Positions 36,808 through 46,857 of a stretch of 64,000 nucleotides of DNA are shown here, piece after piece (the stretch's first letter is position 1; each line of letters starts with the position of its first letter). The position numbers and the translations under genes are program-made. Below the pieces are notes generated by a model that saw nothing but the letters and a program-made list of their open reading frames with translations, was not told the DNA's origin and searched no databases. The DNA is taken from NCBI RefSeq assembly GCF_040438925.1, contig NZ_CP159258.1, forward strand, positions 1,874,001 to 1,938,000. The letters run 5' to 3'. The DNA is from Pseudomonas sp. MYb327 (GTDB lineage Bacteria; Pseudomonadota; Gammaproteobacteria; Pseudomonadales; Pseudomonadaceae).

Positions 36808-36852
36808 AAAAGATCGCAGTCCTGAAGGAGATGCCTCAGGCTGCGATCTTTT
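36808..36852. terminator. Hairpin between pnuC and the chemoreceptor gene
   Basis: AAAAGATCGCAGTCCTGA is mirrored by TCAGGCTGCGATCTTTT with a short loop. It lies 5 bp downstream of the chemoreceptor stop and is a likely terminator. The AAGATCGCAG core also recurs as an intergenic repeat in pseudomonads (recollection). Confidence 0.7.
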
Positions 36853-36856
36853 CTGG

Positions 36857-38491
36857 TTAAACCCGGAACTGCTTGAGCAGCCCGTTCAATTGCTCACTCA
36901 GCCCCTTGAGTCGAACACTCGCCGCGCTGGATTGCTCAGCGGCCAGGGCGGTGCTGTGGGATAGACCGGCGGCCTGCGTGACGTTCTGGTTGATGTCCTC
37001 GACGACGTGCGCCTGCTGCAAGGTCGCGCTGGCAATCGACGCATTCAGTCCGTTGAGGTTGCGCAATGCCTGGCCGATTGCATTGAGGCTGGCACCGGCC
37101 AGTCCGGCTTGCTCGATGGTCAACTGTGACGCCCGGCTGCTGTCGCCGATCACCTTGACCGCCGCTTCGGAATGACTTTGCAGCCGTTCAATCATCGACT
37201 GGATTTCCGCCGTGGACTTTTGCGTGCGCTGGGCGAGCAACCGAACCTCGTCGGCCACCACCGCGAAACCGCGACCTTGCTCACCGGCGCGGGCTGCTTC
37301 GATGGCCGCGTTAAGCGCCAGCAGGTTGGTTTGCTCGGCGATGGAACGGATCACTTCCAGAACGCTGCCAATCTGCGTGCTTTCCGCAGCCAGGGTGCGG
37401 ATCACTTCCACAGCTTGATCGATGGTGGAAGACAAGGTGTCGATCTGTTGCAGGCTGCCATCGATGTTGACCTGGCCTTGTCGCGCCTGAGCTTCGGCAT
37501 CGCGCATTTCGCTGGCGGCATGCTCGGCGTTCTTCGCCACATCCTGGACGCCGTAAGTCACTTCATTAATAGCAGTGGCCACCAGTTCCATCTGTTGAGA
37601 CTGTTGCTGACTGCGTTGCTGGGCCTGGGTGGCATCGTTGCCCAATTCGCTGGACGACTCGCCGAGCGCGCTGGCGGATAGCTGCAGCTCACTGATCACC
37701 AGGCGCAATTTCGCGGTGAAGGCATTGAAATGACGTGCCAGTTGCGTGACTTCATCCTGGCCATGGGTATCGAGGCTGCGGGTCAAGTCGCTTTCGCCGC
37801 TGGCGATGTTGGCCATCGCGTTCACGGTTTCCTGAAGCGGACGGACGATGCTGCGGGCGATCAGCATCACTAGCGCGACCATGACCAGCGCGATCGCCAG
37901 GCCGACCATCGAAGCTTTCCAGACCTGTCCATAGAACTCGGCTTGCATGTCATCGATGTAAACGCCCGAGCCAATCACCCAGCCCCAAGGCTCGAACAGT
38001 TTGACGTAGGAGGTTTTTTCCACCGGCGCACTGGCGCCCGGTTTTGGCCAGCGGTAATTGACGATCCCGGCGCCCTTGCTCTTGGCGACCGCGGCCATTT
38101 CGTTGAATACCGCAAAACCGTCCGGGTCGCGGATTGCCGAGAGGTTCTGGCCATCGAGTTTCGGGTTGGCGGCGTGCATGACCATCACAGGTGTCAGGTC
38201 GTTGATCCAGAAGTAATCGTTCTGGTCATATCGCAGGCCCCGAATGGCCGTCAGTGCTTGCTTCTGGGCGGCGTCGCGGGTGAGCGTGCCGGCGGTTTCC
38301 AGATCGTGGTAGTAGGTGAGGACGCCACTTGCGGTTTGCACCACGTGTTGGGTTTTCTGGGATTTGGCGACATACAAGTCGTCATGAATCTGCTTGAGCA
38401 TCAACACGCCCAACGCTAGTAGCATCATGACGGCCACGATCAAGATGAGCCACAAACGCCGGCTGATCGACATATTGCGCAAGCTGTTCAT
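36857..38491 (-). CDS. Methyl-accepting chemotaxis protein, single Cache sensor
   Basis: Starts at 38506 and 38491 are possible; 38491 ([14 protein letters not shown]) gives 544 residues, the normal size. The order is: membrane helix (about 11-33), periplasmic sCache_2-type domain (about 35-190, including [21 protein letters not shown] and [20 protein letters not shown]), second helix (about 195-215), HAMP, and signalling hairpin with the conserved tip [20 protein letters not shown]. The DQNDYFWI motif is typical of receptors for small carboxylates, but the ligand is not assigned. Monocistronic. Confidence 0.92.
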   Translation of the reverse strand: MNSLRNMSISRRLWLILIVAVMMLLALGVLMLKQIHDDLYVAKSQKTQHVVQTASGVLTYYHDLETAGTLTRDAAQKQALTAIRGLRYDQNDYFWINDLTPVMVMHAANPKLDGQNLSAIRDPDGFAVFNEMAAVAKSKGAGIVNYRWPKPGASAPVEKTSYVKLFEPWGWVIGSGVYIDDMQAEFYGQVWKASMVGLAIALVMVALVMLIARSIVRPLQETVNAMANIASGESDLTRSLDTHGQDEVTQLARHFNAFTAKLRLVISELQLSASALGESSSELGNDATQAQQRSQQQSQQMELVATAINEVTYGVQDVAKNAEHAASEMRDAEAQARQGQVNIDGSLQQIDTLSSTIDQAVEVIRTLAAESTQIGSVLEVIRSIAEQTNLLALNAAIEAARAGEQGRGFAVVADEVRLLAQRTQKSTAEIQSMIERLQSHSEAAVKVIGDSSRASQLTIEQAGLAGASLNAIGQALRNLNGLNASIASATLQQAHVVEDINQNVTQAAGLSHSTALAAEQSSAASVRLKGLSEQLNGLLKQFRV

Positions 38492-38752
38492 ACCGCGGTG
38501 CTCCATTTCTTGTTCTTGTAATAAATGATCGCCAGCGTTCAGCCGTTCCGACTACCCGGCAGCGCTATTCAGACTTGTCTGATAGGATTTCGGCCCCGCG
38601 CGGAAAAACCTGAACCCAAATTGATTTTTCACCAAATCTTTTGTGGTTTTATGTGATCTTGTGCGCGCAGGGCTTCAACAGCGCTGACCGTAATAAACGT
38701 TTTGAAAAATACTATTGGGGCATGCACTGTCGCATAGCCTTTTGGGGGATTG

Positions 38753-39583
38753 ATGGATCTTTGGACTGCCTTTCAGGCGTTGATACTTGGGGTTGTGGAA
38801 GGACTAACGGAGTTTCTGCCGATTTCCAGTACCGGGCACCAGATTATTGTCGCCGACTTGCTCGACTTCGGTGGTGAGCGTGCGATGGCTTTCAACATCA
38901 TTATCCAGCTCGGGGCAATACTGGCGGTGGTGTGGGAATTCCGCCGGAAGATTTTCGATGTGGTCATCGGCTTGCCGACCCAGCCCAGCGCGCGACGCTT
39001 TACTGCGAACCTGTTGATTGCCTTCTTGCCCGCTGTGGTACTGGGGGTGGTATTCGCCGACCTGATCCACCATTACCTGTTCAACCCGATCACCGTCGCC
39101 ACCGCATTGGTCGTGGGCGGTATTGTCATGTTGTGGGCTGAGCAGCGCCAACATGAAGTGCATGCCGAGACGGTGGACGACATTACCTGGAAAGACGCAT
39201 TGAAAGTCGGTTTCGCCCAGTGCCTGGCGATGATTCCGGGCACCTCGCGCTCCGGCTCGACGATCATCGGCGGGCTGTTGTTCGGTCTGTCGCGTAAAAC
39301 CGCCACCGAGTTTTCATTCTTCCTGGCGATGCCAACCATGGTCGGCGCGGCGGTGTATTCGGGCTACAAGTATCACAAGTTGTTTGTGCCGGCGGACTTC
39401 CCGGTGTTCGCCATTGGCTTCGTCACCGCCTTCATTTTTGCAATGATTGCCGTGCGTGGCTTGCTCAAGTTCATTGCCAGTCACAGCTATGCGGCGTTTG
39501 CGTGGTATCGCATTGCGTTTGGCTTGCTGATTCTGGCTACCTGGCAATTCGGCTGGGTCGACTGGACCGCGGCCAAGCCATGA
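38753..39583 (+). CDS. uppP: Undecaprenyl-diphosphatase UppP (BacA)
   Basis: The start is ATG at 38753 behind GGGGGA, giving 276 residues. It has the inverted-repeat membrane fold with catalytic motifs [17 protein letters not shown] (about 14-30) and [10 protein letters not shown]. It recycles undecaprenyl pyrophosphate to the monophosphate carrier for cell-wall synthesis. Its stop overlaps the DUF1294 gene start (ATGA). Confidence 0.95.
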   Translation: MDLWTAFQALILGVVEGLTEFLPISSTGHQIIVADLLDFGGERAMAFNIIIQLGAILAVVWEFRRKIFDVVIGLPTQPSARRFTANLLIAFLPAVVLGVVFADLIHHYLFNPITVATALVVGGIVMLWAEQRQHEVHAETVDDITWKDALKVGFAQCLAMIPGTSRSGSTIIGGLLFGLSRKTATEFSFFLAMPTMVGAAVYSGYKYHKLFVPADFPVFAIGFVTAFIFAMIAVRGLLKFIASHSYAAFAWYRIAFGLLILATWQFGWVDWTAAKP

Positions 39584-40008
39584 GTGATGCCAGCGGGCGC
39601 AACAATTCCGGACGCTATTCGGGCGGAGAGATCCGTCATCCGAGGTTGAAACTGCTTGTGTTCGCGATCCTGTGTGCGCTGCCGCTGTTCGGTTCGATGT
39701 CGTTATGGTTGCGCGGGGTTTCGCTGATTCCCCTCGCGGCCTACGGCATCGTCAGCGTGGTGGCGTTCTTGCTGTACTGGAGCGACAAACGCAAGGCTCG
39801 CGCCGACACTTGGCGCACGCCGGAAAACGTTCTGCATGCGCTGGAGTTCGCTGGCGGTTGGCCGGGCGCGCTGCTGGCACAGCAGGTGTTTCGGCACAAG
39901 ACGCGCAAAATCTCTTTTCAACTGGTGTTCTGGGTCATCGTCCTGCTGCACCAGGTGTTCTGGATCGACATGCTGTTTCTGGGTGCAAACCTGCTGGCGT
40001 TGTTTTGA
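39580..40008 (+). CDS. DUF1294 small membrane protein
   Basis: The protein has 142 residues and starts in the uppP stop codon. Membrane segments lie at about 24-41 ([18 protein letters not shown]), 48-66 and 112-133. The DUF1294 core DKRKAR...[22 protein letters not shown] and HKTRKISF is clear. The function of this family is not established. Coupling to uppP suggests an envelope role (inference). Confidence 0.88.
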   Translation: MSDASGRNNSGRYSGGEIRHPRLKLLVFAILCALPLFGSMSLWLRGVSLIPLAAYGIVSVVAFLLYWSDKRKARADTWRTPENVLHALEFAGGWPGALLAQQVFRHKTRKISFQLVFWVIVLLHQVFWIDMLFLGANLLALF

Positions 40009-40021
40009 CGATGCAATCTCG

Positions 40022-40060
40022 GGGCGAGGGAACTTGCTCCAGCAAGCGCCCTCGCCACAG
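40022..40060. repeat. REP-type hairpin
   Basis: GGGGCGAGGG...CCCTCGCC with GCTCCAGCAAGC between. It is an imperfect member of the TGTGGCGAGGGAGC family and lies between convergent genes. Confidence 0.7.
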
Positions 40061-40070
40061 GTGACTCGTT

Positions 40071-40430
40071 TTAAAGCAGCAACCCGATCTGGGTGCGTTT
40101 GGGCAACTTGCTGGCCACCAGTTGATGGGAGCGTTGCAACAAACCTTGCAGCTCTTCGGTACCCAGTGGATAAGGCGTCGCCATGATGATCCACTGGGCA
40201 CGGGCCAGATACGGTGCCGGATGAATGCCGGGACGGTCGCAATGGCCGAGAAACAAGTCCTTGTCGACCTTGAAAGCCAACGACGCACCTCGCAGGTTTT
40301 GCAAGGCGAACATCTTGTTGCCGGCAATCGAAAACACCCGCACGCCGCCCCATTTGTAGTCTTCCCGTGCCCCGGGCAATGCCAGGCAAAAAGCCGCGAC
40401 ATCCTCTTCGCTCATGCGTCCTGCTTTCAT
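40071..40430 (-). CDS. MmcQ/YjbR-family protein
   Basis: The protein has 119 residues if ATG at 40430 is used, which overlaps the LysR stop (ATGA); an internal ATG at 40415 (MSEEDVAAFCLALPGAREDY) is the family-typical start and also possible. The YjbR fold is recognised from CLALPGAREDYKWGG, MFALQ, ALKVDKDL-like SLAFKVDKDLF and HPAPYLARAQWI. Described as double-wing DNA-binding proteins; function unsettled. Confidence 0.88.
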   Translation of the reverse strand: MKAGRMSEEDVAAFCLALPGAREDYKWGGVRVFSIAGNKMFALQNLRGASLAFKVDKDLFLGHCDRPGIHPAPYLARAQWIIMATPYPLGTEELQGLLQRSHQLVASKLPKRTQIGLLL

Positions 40431-41335
40431 ATCAATCGGTCCCCGCAGGCATTGAATGTTTCAATCAAATGGTCGAGCCAGGCGCGTACGGCCGGCATTA
40501 CCCCTCGCCGATGAGGGTAGACCGCTTGCAACCAGCCACCCGGCAGCGACCATTCCGGCAACAACTGCACCAGTGACCCGTCGGCCAATTCCTGCTCGCA
40601 GTACATCATGGGCAGCGTGGTAAAACCCTGGCCGGCGAGGGTGCAGGTCTTGCGCACGATGAAGTCGTCGATGCCCAGGCGCGCCTCCATGGCCAGATCG
40701 TGGCTTTTGCCCTGGCGATCCACCAGGCGGATGTGCACCATGCGATCGGGTTCGAGGGCGCCGAGTACCGGCAGGTCTTTCAGGTCATCGGGGTGGTTAA
40801 TCTGATGCCCCTGGAGGAAGGCGGGGCTGGCCACCACCAGCATTTGCGCCTGACGCAAGCGGCGGGTTACCAGCAGCGGGTCTTCGTCGCCCGGTTCGCG
40901 CACGCGTAACGCGACGTCCACACCTTCGGTGACCAGGTCGACGCGGCGATTGACCAGCATCACCTCCAGTTGCACCTGGGGGTATTTCTCCAGAAAGTTA
41001 CTGATCACCCCCGGCAGCATCTCGTGGGCCAGGCCGACCGGTGAGGACACGCGCAAACGCCCACGGGGTTCGCTGGACATGCTGGCCACCGCTTCGTCGG
41101 CCATTTCCGCTTCCAACAGCATTGCCTGGCAGTGCCGCAGATAGCGTTCGCCCACGGCAGTGAGTTTGAGTTGGCGGGTGGTGCGTTGCAGCAGGCGTGC
41201 ACCTAGACGTTCTTCAAGCTCAGCGATGCGTCGAGACAGACGCGACTTGGGAATGCCCAGCAAGCGACCGGCCGCGGCGAAACCGCCGGCCTCCACGACT
41301 TTGGCGAAGTAATAAAGGTCATTGAGATCTTGCAT
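40427..41335 (-). CDS. LysR-family regulator divergent from azoR
   Basis: The start at 41335 (MQDLNDLYYFAKVVEAGGFA) is typical of the family; 41341 is possible. This gives 302 residues. The winged HTH occupies 1-60 (GIPKSRLSRRIAELEERLGA), and the effector domain follows. This sequence style belongs to the CrgA/DsdC-like LysR branch. It diverges from azoR across a 130-bp gap, a classic LysR arrangement that suggests control of azoR. It is coupled at its 3' end to the YjbR gene. Confidence 0.9.
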   Translation of the reverse strand: MQDLNDLYYFAKVVEAGGFAAAGRLLGIPKSRLSRRIAELEERLGARLLQRTTRQLKLTAVGERYLRHCQAMLLEAEMADEAVASMSSEPRGRLRVSSPVGLAHEMLPGVISNFLEKYPQVQLEVMLVNRRVDLVTEGVDVALRVREPGDEDPLLVTRRLRQAQMLVVASPAFLQGHQINHPDDLKDLPVLGALEPDRMVHIRLVDRQGKSHDLAMEARLGIDDFIVRKTCTLAGQGFTTLPMMYCEQELADGSLVQLLPEWSLPGGWLQAVYPHRRGVMPAVRAWLDHLIETFNACGDRLI

Positions 41336-41465
41336 TGGCATGACTCGATCGTTCTATCAGTGAGACAAACTATCGCATTGTTGCACGCTAATCAGCTATT
41401 GGTTTCGTCTGTAGGATTGTCTCCATCAGATCGCCCTGGCGGCGATCCTCACCTGGAGAACCCAC

Positions 41466-42077
41466 ATGAAACTGCTGCATATCGATTCGAGCATTCTTGG
41501 TGACAACTCGGCTTCCCGTCAGCTCAGTGGCGAAGTTGTAAAAGCCTGGCAAGCCGCCGAGCCGTCCGCCGTGGTGACCTACCGCGACCTGGCCGCCGAT
41601 GCCATCAGTCATTTCTCTTCGACCACGCTGGTTGCCGCTGGCACCACTGCTGAACTGCGCGACGCAGCGCAACAACATGAAGCAGACCTGAGCGCGTCGA
41701 CCTTGGCCGAATTCCTCGCCGCCGATGCCGTAGTGATTGCAGCACCAATGTACAACTTCACCATTCCGACTCAACTGAAGGCCTGGATCGACCGTGTTGT
41801 GGTTGCCGGCCAGACCTTCCGCTACAACGAAACCGGCCCTGAAGGCCTGTGCGTTGGTAAAAAAGTAGTGATCGTTTCGACGTCCGGGGGCCTGCATGCG
41901 GGTCAGGCGACCGGTGTCGCCCACGAAGAATACTTGAAGGTAGTTTTCGGCTTCATCGGCATCACCGACATCGAGTTCGTCCGCGCCCATGGCCTGGCTT
42001 ACGGTGACGAAGTTCGCGCCAAAGCCATGAGCGACGCCCACACGCAGATCAGCGAGCAGTTGTTCGTCGCCGCGTAA
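41466..42077 (+). CDS. azoR: FMN-dependent NADH-azoreductase
   Basis: The protein has 203 residues, the AzoR length. It has a flavodoxin-like fold: [20 protein letters not shown] (phosphate-binding start), [19 protein letters not shown] and [12 protein letters not shown]. It reduces azo dyes and quinones with NADH. An intrinsic terminator follows at 42116-42163. The divergent LysR gene is the likely regulator. Confidence 0.94.
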   Translation: MKLLHIDSSILGDNSASRQLSGEVVKAWQAAEPSAVVTYRDLAADAISHFSSTTLVAAGTTAELRDAAQQHEADLSASTLAEFLAADAVVIAAPMYNFTIPTQLKAWIDRVVVAGQTFRYNETGPEGLCVGKKVVIVSTSGGLHAGQATGVAHEEYLKVVFGFIGITDIEFVRAHGLAYGDEVRAKAMSDAHTQISEQLFVAA

Positions 42078-42115
42078 AGCTTGCATAAAGACAACTGCCG
42101 TTCAGGCAAAGCCTC

Positions 42116-42163
42116 AAAAAACTCTGTATTCTGGATACGCAAGTACCAGGTACGGAGTTTTTT
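42116..42163 (+). terminator. Terminator of azoR
   Basis: AAAAAACTC is mirrored by GAGTTTTTT, with inner CTGG/CCAG and GTA/TAC pairing. The stem-loop with T-tract starts 38 bp after the azoR stop. Confidence 0.85.
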
Positions 42164-42244
42164 GTTTCTGGTCGTTTCAGATTGTGGCCCAAGTTATGCA
42201 GCCGAGGTTCACGTCTCTAGTCCGGTAACAAGGTGGGGCATCCC

Positions 42245-43282
42245 ATGGTGCGTCTTTGTGCAACTTTACTGATTTGCCTGCTCAGCAGCCTGAATTCAGT
42301 GCACGCAGCGCCTGCGCCGCATCCTCACTGGAGCGTCGGCTTCCATGAGCTGAGCTTTCTCGATCCGCTCGACCTGCAGCCGATGCGCGCCATTGCGTTT
42401 TATCCGTCCAGCGAGCAAGAGCATTCCAGCAAGCTTGAGGGTTACACGGTTGAAGCCGGCGAAGACACCAAAGTCGCCATGGGCCGTTTCCCGATGCTGA
42501 TGCTGTCTCACGGCAATACCGGAACCCCGCTGGCCCTGCATGATTTGGCAACGTCCCTGGCACGCAAAGGCTTCGTGGTGGTGGCCGTGATCCATCCCGG
42601 TGACAACTCCAAGGACCACAGCCGTCTCGGTACCTTGAGTAACCTTTACGGACGGCCGATCCAGATTTCCGAAGCCATCACCGCGACGTTGGGCGACCGC
42701 ATGCTCGCACCCTTCGTCAATGCCGATCAGGTGGGTGTCATTGGCTATTCGGCGGGCGGCGAAACGGCGTTGATCCTGTCCGGCGCCACACCGGATCTGG
42801 ATCGTCTGCGTCGTTACTGCCAGGAACGCCCGGATGACCGCGATGCCTGTAACACCCAGGGCGAATTGATCGTCGACCGTGATGACCTGCAACCAGTAGC
42901 CGATCCGCGCGTCCATGCGTTGATGCTGATGGCGCCGTTAAGCCTGAAGTTCGGTCGTCAAACCCTGGCCGATGTGCATGTGCCGGTTCTGCTTTACAGC
43001 GGTGACGGCGACAAACTGGTGGCGGTCGACAAGAACGCCGCGGCGTTGGCGCGCAAGTTGCCCGTCGCACCGGACTTCAAATTACTGGCCGGGGCAGGGC
43101 ACTTCGTCTTCATGGCGCCGTGCAACGACGAACAAATCGTCATCATGCCGGCACTGTGTACCGACGCCGATGGTGTCGATCGCGAAGACATTCACCGCAA
43201 TCTCAGCACCGAAGCCGGACGCTTTTTCTCCCGCACCTTGGGCAAGGCGACGCGGGCCGGAATGCAAACCGCCGATCAATAA
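42245..43282 (+). CDS. Exported alpha/beta hydrolase, PAF-acetylhydrolase-like
   Basis: The start is taken at ATG 42245 (MVRLCATLLICLLSSLNSVHA, signal peptide), with a GGTGGGG region upstream; GTG at 42233 is the alternative. This gives 345 residues. The oxyanion strand is MLMLSHGNTGTP, the serine elbow is VGVIGYSAGGETAL, and Asp and His lie in YSGDGDKLV and GAGHFVFM. It resembles the dienelactone-hydrolase-like/PAF acetylhydrolase group that cleaves acyl esters. Monocistronic, with a REPIN downstream. Confidence 0.85.
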   Translation: MVRLCATLLICLLSSLNSVHAAPAPHPHWSVGFHELSFLDPLDLQPMRAIAFYPSSEQEHSSKLEGYTVEAGEDTKVAMGRFPMLMLSHGNTGTPLALHDLATSLARKGFVVVAVIHPGDNSKDHSRLGTLSNLYGRPIQISEAITATLGDRMLAPFVNADQVGVIGYSAGGETALILSGATPDLDRLRRYCQERPDDRDACNTQGELIVDRDDLQPVADPRVHALMLMAPLSLKFGRQTLADVHVPVLLYSGDGDKLVAVDKNAAALARKLPVAPDFKLLAGAGHFVFMAPCNDEQIVIMPALCTDADGVDREDIHRNLSTEAGRFFSRTLGKATRAGMQTADQ

Positions 43283-43295
43283 CGAATATACAAAT

Positions 43296-43384
43296 CCCTG
43301 TAGGAGCCGGCTGCTGGCGATCCGGCCTTGAGCTTTGCACCGATCTTTCAGATCGCCATCGCCAGCGAGCCGGTTCCTACAGGG
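43296..43384. repeat. REP doublet (REPIN-like)
   Basis: CCCTGTAGGAGCCGGCTGCTGGCGAT is mirrored by ATCGCCAGCGAGCCGGTTCCTACAGGG (each written here as adjoining blocks of the same arm). The arms are separated by about 35 bp, between convergent genes. Confidence 0.85.
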
Positions 43385-43392
43385 TGTGGGCA

Positions 43393-44580
43393 TCAAGTCA
43401 TGGCGCGGTGTTTGAGCAACAACGTCAAGCCCAAGCCAGTCACCGACAACACCGCCGCACTAAAGAAAATCCACACGTACCCCAGATTCAGCGCCACCGC
43501 GCCCATCAACGGGCCGGCAATCGCCAGTGCCAGATCGAAAAACACCGCATAGGCGCTTAACCCGGCACCACGACTGGAGTTGGGCACTTGCTTGATCGCT
43601 TCGACACCCAGCGCTGGATACACCAGCGACAAGCCGAATCCGGTGAGCCCGGCACCGATCAGGGCATAGCCAGTCGAAGGCGCCAGCCACAGCAATACCA
43701 GGCCCACCGTTTCAATGGTCATGCAGGCAATAGCCGAGGTAAACCCGCCAAAACGGCTGATGCTGGAAATGAACATCAGCCGCGCCAGGATGAAGCAAAC
43801 GCCGAAAACGGTCAGGCAGTAAGCCGCGCCGGTCCAGCCGCGGTTGACGTAATACAGCGTGATAAAGGTTGTCAGGGTGCCGTAGCCAATGGACGCCAGG
43901 CTCAGGCTCGCACCGAATGGCGCGATGCGTCCGAACACCGCCCAGAAAGGCAAGCGCTCACCGCGAACCACCGGCACCGATGGCTTGTTACGGATCAGCA
44001 CCAGCGCCGCCATCGCCAACACTGACAGGGCAATCCCCAGGCTGGCGAAGCCCAATTGATCGACCATGACTACCCCCAACGGCGCACCAATGGCTATCGC
44101 GCCATAAGAGGCTATGCCGTTCCAGGAGATCGAGCGTGCAGTGTGTTCGGCGCCCACCTGGCCCATGCACCAACTGATGGTGCCGACGCCGATCAACCCT
44201 TGGGCGATGCCCAGCAACAATCTGCCGACGATCAGAATCAGCAGGCTTACCAGCGGAAAACTTTGGAGCAAGGTCGAGAGCAGCGTCAGCGCGCCGCTTA
44301 ATACAATCCCGGACAAACCATAAATGATCGCGCGCTTGGTGCCGATGGTGTCGGACATGCGCCCGGCCATTGGGCGGCTAAGCAGTGTGGCGAGGTACTG
44401 CGAGCCGATGGTCAGCCCCGCAATGACCGCACTGAAGCCAAGTTGCTCATGAACATAGCCCGGTAACACCGCAATTGGCAGGCCGATGCAGAGGAAAGCG
44501 ATAAAGGTATAGAAGACGATAGAGACGATCTGCAGGGTGATCGCCATGGAGCTTAGCGGGGGTTGTTGCTGCGCAGACAT
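43393..44580 (-). CDS. MFS transporter, YhhS/YfcJ-like
   Basis: The protein has 395 residues with 12 predicted membrane segments. The MFS loop 2-3 motif appears as GRMSDTIGTKRAIIYG (about 73-88). The N-terminus (SIVFYTFIAFLCIGLPIAVLPGYVHEQLGF) and QYLATLLSRPMAGR are typical of the YhhS/YfcJ arabinose-efflux-like group. Substrates of this group include small drugs and sugars; this one is unassigned. Monocistronic. Confidence 0.88.
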   Translation of the reverse strand: MSAQQQPPLSSMAITLQIVSIVFYTFIAFLCIGLPIAVLPGYVHEQLGFSAVIAGLTIGSQYLATLLSRPMAGRMSDTIGTKRAIIYGLSGIVLSGALTLLSTLLQSFPLVSLLILIVGRLLLGIAQGLIGVGTISWCMGQVGAEHTARSISWNGIASYGAIAIGAPLGVVMVDQLGFASLGIALSVLAMAALVLIRNKPSVPVVRGERLPFWAVFGRIAPFGASLSLASIGYGTLTTFITLYYVNRGWTGAAYCLTVFGVCFILARLMFISSISRFGGFTSAIACMTIETVGLVLLWLAPSTGYALIGAGLTGFGLSLVYPALGVEAIKQVPNSSRGAGLSAYAVFFDLALAIAGPLMGAVALNLGYVWIFFSAAVLSVTGLGLTLLLKHRAMT

Positions 44581-44752
44581 GAGGGCTCGTTCGCGGGCGG
44601 CGGTGGGAGAACTGCATGATGGCTTCAGTATGGAATAAAAGGAAGCTGGCTAACGATTAAAACATTGCAGCCTGCGGCAGCTCTTGCAGCGAGTACACCG
44701 TCCAACTGTAGGAGCAAGGCGACAGGTACCTTGACACGTACCGTTCAGAAAC

Positions 44753-44781
44753 AAAAAAGCCCCGTCACAAGGACAGGGCTT
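44753..44781 (-). terminator. Terminator of ybiT
   Basis: On the minus strand AAGCCC...GGGGCTTTTTTG forms a stem with a T-tract, 19 bp after the ybiT stop. Confidence 0.85.
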
Positions 44782-44799
44782 CTTGATTACATCTGACGC

Positions 44800-46386
44800 T
44801 TAAAACACTACGCCTTGGCTACGCAGGTAATCGTCATAAGTGCCGCTGAAGTCGGTCACGCCATTCGGGCTCAGCTCGATGATGCGGGTGGCCAGGGAGG
44901 ATACGAACTCACGGTCGTGGCTGACGAAGATCAGCGTGCCCGGGTAGTTCTCCAGCGCCAGGTTCAGCGCCTCGATGGATTCCATGTCCAAGTGGTTGGT
45001 CGGTTCGTCCATGATCAGCACGTTCGGCTTTTGCAGGATCAGCTTGCCAAACAGCATACGACCTTGCTCACCACCGGAGATGACCTTGACCGACTTGAGG
45101 ATCTCGTCGTTGGAGAACAGCATGCGGCCCAAAGTACCGCGAATCATCTGCTCGCCCTGAGTCCACTGACCCATCCAGTCGAACAACGTGACGTCGTCTT
45201 CGAAGTCGTGCGCGTGATCCTGAGCGTAGTAGCCCAGCTCAGCGGCATCGGTCCACTTGACGCTACCGGCATCCGGGGTCAATTCGTTGACCAGGGTGCG
45301 CAGCAGGGTGGTCTTGCCGATACCGTTCGGGCCGATGATTGCCACGCGCTCGCCGGCTTCAACCTGGAAGCTGAAATCCTTGAACAGTGGCTTGCCGTCG
45401 AAGCCTTTGGCCATGCGCTCGACGATGACCGCCTGGCGGTGCAGCTTTTTGTTCTGCTCGAAACGGATGAACGGGCTCACACGGCTCGAAGGCTTGACCT
45501 CGGCCAGCTGGATCTTGTCGATCGCCTTGGCGCGGGACGTGGCCTGCTTGGCTTTCGAGGCGTTGGCCGAAAAACGGCTGACGAACGATTGCAGTTCCGA
45601 AATCTGCGCTTTCTTCTTGGCGTTGTCCGACAGCAGTTGCTCGCGGGACTGGGTCGCCACAGTCATGTACTCGTCGTAGTTGCCCGGGAACAAGCGCAGC
45701 TCGCCGTAATCCAGGTCAGCCATGTGGGTGCATACGCTGTTCAGGAAGTGACGGTCGTGAGAGATGATGATCATCAGGCTGGAGCGCTGGGTCAGCACGT
45801 TTTCCAGCCAGCGGATGGTGTTGATGTCCAGGTGGTTGGTCGGTTCGTCGAGCAACAGCACTTCCGGATCGGAGAACAGCGCCTGAGCCAGCAATACGCG
45901 CAGTTTCCAGCCAGGGGAAACTTCGCTCATCGGGCCGAAGTGCTGCTCGATGCCGATACCCAGGCCCAGCAACAGTTCGCCAGCACGGGACTCGGCGGTG
46001 TAGCCATCCATTTCGGCGAATTCGGTTTCCAGCTCGGCCACGGCCATGCCGTCTTCTTCGGTCATTTCCGGCAGCGAATAGATGCGGTCGCGCTCGGCCT
46101 TGACCTTCCACAGCTCTTCGTGGCCCATGATCACAGTATCGATCACGGTGAATTCTTCGTAGGCGAACTGGTCCTGGCGCAATTTACCCAGGCGCACGTT
46201 CGGTTCCAGCATGACCTGGCCGCCGGAGGGATCAAGATCGCTACCGAGGATTTTCATGAAGGTCGACTTGCCGCAACCGTTGGCGCCAATCAGGCCGTAG
46301 CGGTTGCCCGCGCCGAATTTGACCGACACGTTTTCGAATAGCGGCTTGGCGCCGAACTGCATCGTGATGTTAGCTGTAGAAATCAA
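44800..46386 (-). CDS. ybiT: ABC-F ATPase YbiT
   Basis: The protein has 528 residues and closely follows E. coli YbiT. The start codon is TTG at 46386 ([20 protein letters not shown]) with AGGA 7 bp upstream. Two ABC domains are present: Walker [13 protein letters not shown] and [12 protein letters not shown], and Walker [12 protein letters not shown] and [11 protein letters not shown], joined by a Lys/Ala-rich ABC-F linker ([20 protein letters not shown]). ABC-F proteins act on the ribosome E site; they are not transporters. Monocistronic. Confidence 0.94.
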   Translation of the reverse strand: MISTANITMQFGAKPLFENVSVKFGAGNRYGLIGANGCGKSTFMKILGSDLDPSGGQVMLEPNVRLGKLRQDQFAYEEFTVIDTVIMGHEELWKVKAERDRIYSLPEMTEEDGMAVAELETEFAEMDGYTAESRAGELLLGLGIGIEQHFGPMSEVSPGWKLRVLLAQALFSDPEVLLLDEPTNHLDINTIRWLENVLTQRSSLMIIISHDRHFLNSVCTHMADLDYGELRLFPGNYDEYMTVATQSREQLLSDNAKKKAQISELQSFVSRFSANASKAKQATSRAKAIDKIQLAEVKPSSRVSPFIRFEQNKKLHRQAVIVERMAKGFDGKPLFKDFSFQVEAGERVAIIGPNGIGKTTLLRTLVNELTPDAGSVKWTDAAELGYYAQDHAHDFEDDVTLFDWMGQWTQGEQMIRGTLGRMLFSNDEILKSVKVISGGEQGRMLFGKLILQKPNVLIMDEPTNHLDMESIEALNLALENYPGTLIFVSHDREFVSSLATRIIELSPNGVTDFSGTYDDYLRSQGVVF

Positions 46387-46857
46387 AGGTTTTTCCTGCG
46401 AAGCATTCAGAGTAGCTAGGGTTGCGGCAGTACCGAATCAGTACCCGTTCGCGCTGTACGGCCATGGGAAATACATCCCGGTCAGCAGCGGAAGATCCAT
46501 CTGGCAATAAGTGGACAGCAGCATGTGGAGCGCTTGGGCCCGAGTCGAAGTGCGCTGAGGCCGGAATTGTTCCCGTCATCAACCAAGGGGGGGCGCGTAA
46601 AGTTTGGCGGCGATTGTACTGGTCTGGCTCTTTAAACGATAGGGCAATAAGGCCGCACCGGTATCAACGGACAGATTTTCACATCTGAAAGCTAACAATT
46701 GGTTACAGACGGTGGCTAAAATGCCATCTTTCACTGGATGCCGAGCCTCGGCATCGGCTCAAGGACGGGCTACCGGGACCGCTGTTTCGTTTTCAGACGC
46801 TGCACAAGACCCTTCGGCCCTGGCTGACCGGGCGCGCAGTTTGTTCACTTCTGACAT
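46387..46857. other. Divergent intergenic region between ybiT and lpxO
   Basis: This 471-bp region holds promoters for both divergent genes. A short reverse-strand frame (46370-46582) has no family signal. A G7 run lies near 46587-46596. No hairpin or known RNA was recognised. Confidence 0.4.

Noticed and set aside
44815..46341. 508-codon plus-strand frame opposite ybiT
   Set aside because: Exact antisense shadow of a highly conserved ABC-F gene with no recognisable domain.
46370..46582. 70-codon minus-strand frame upstream of ybiT
   Set aside because: No ribosome-binding site, no family signal, and it overlaps the expected promoter region of ybiT.
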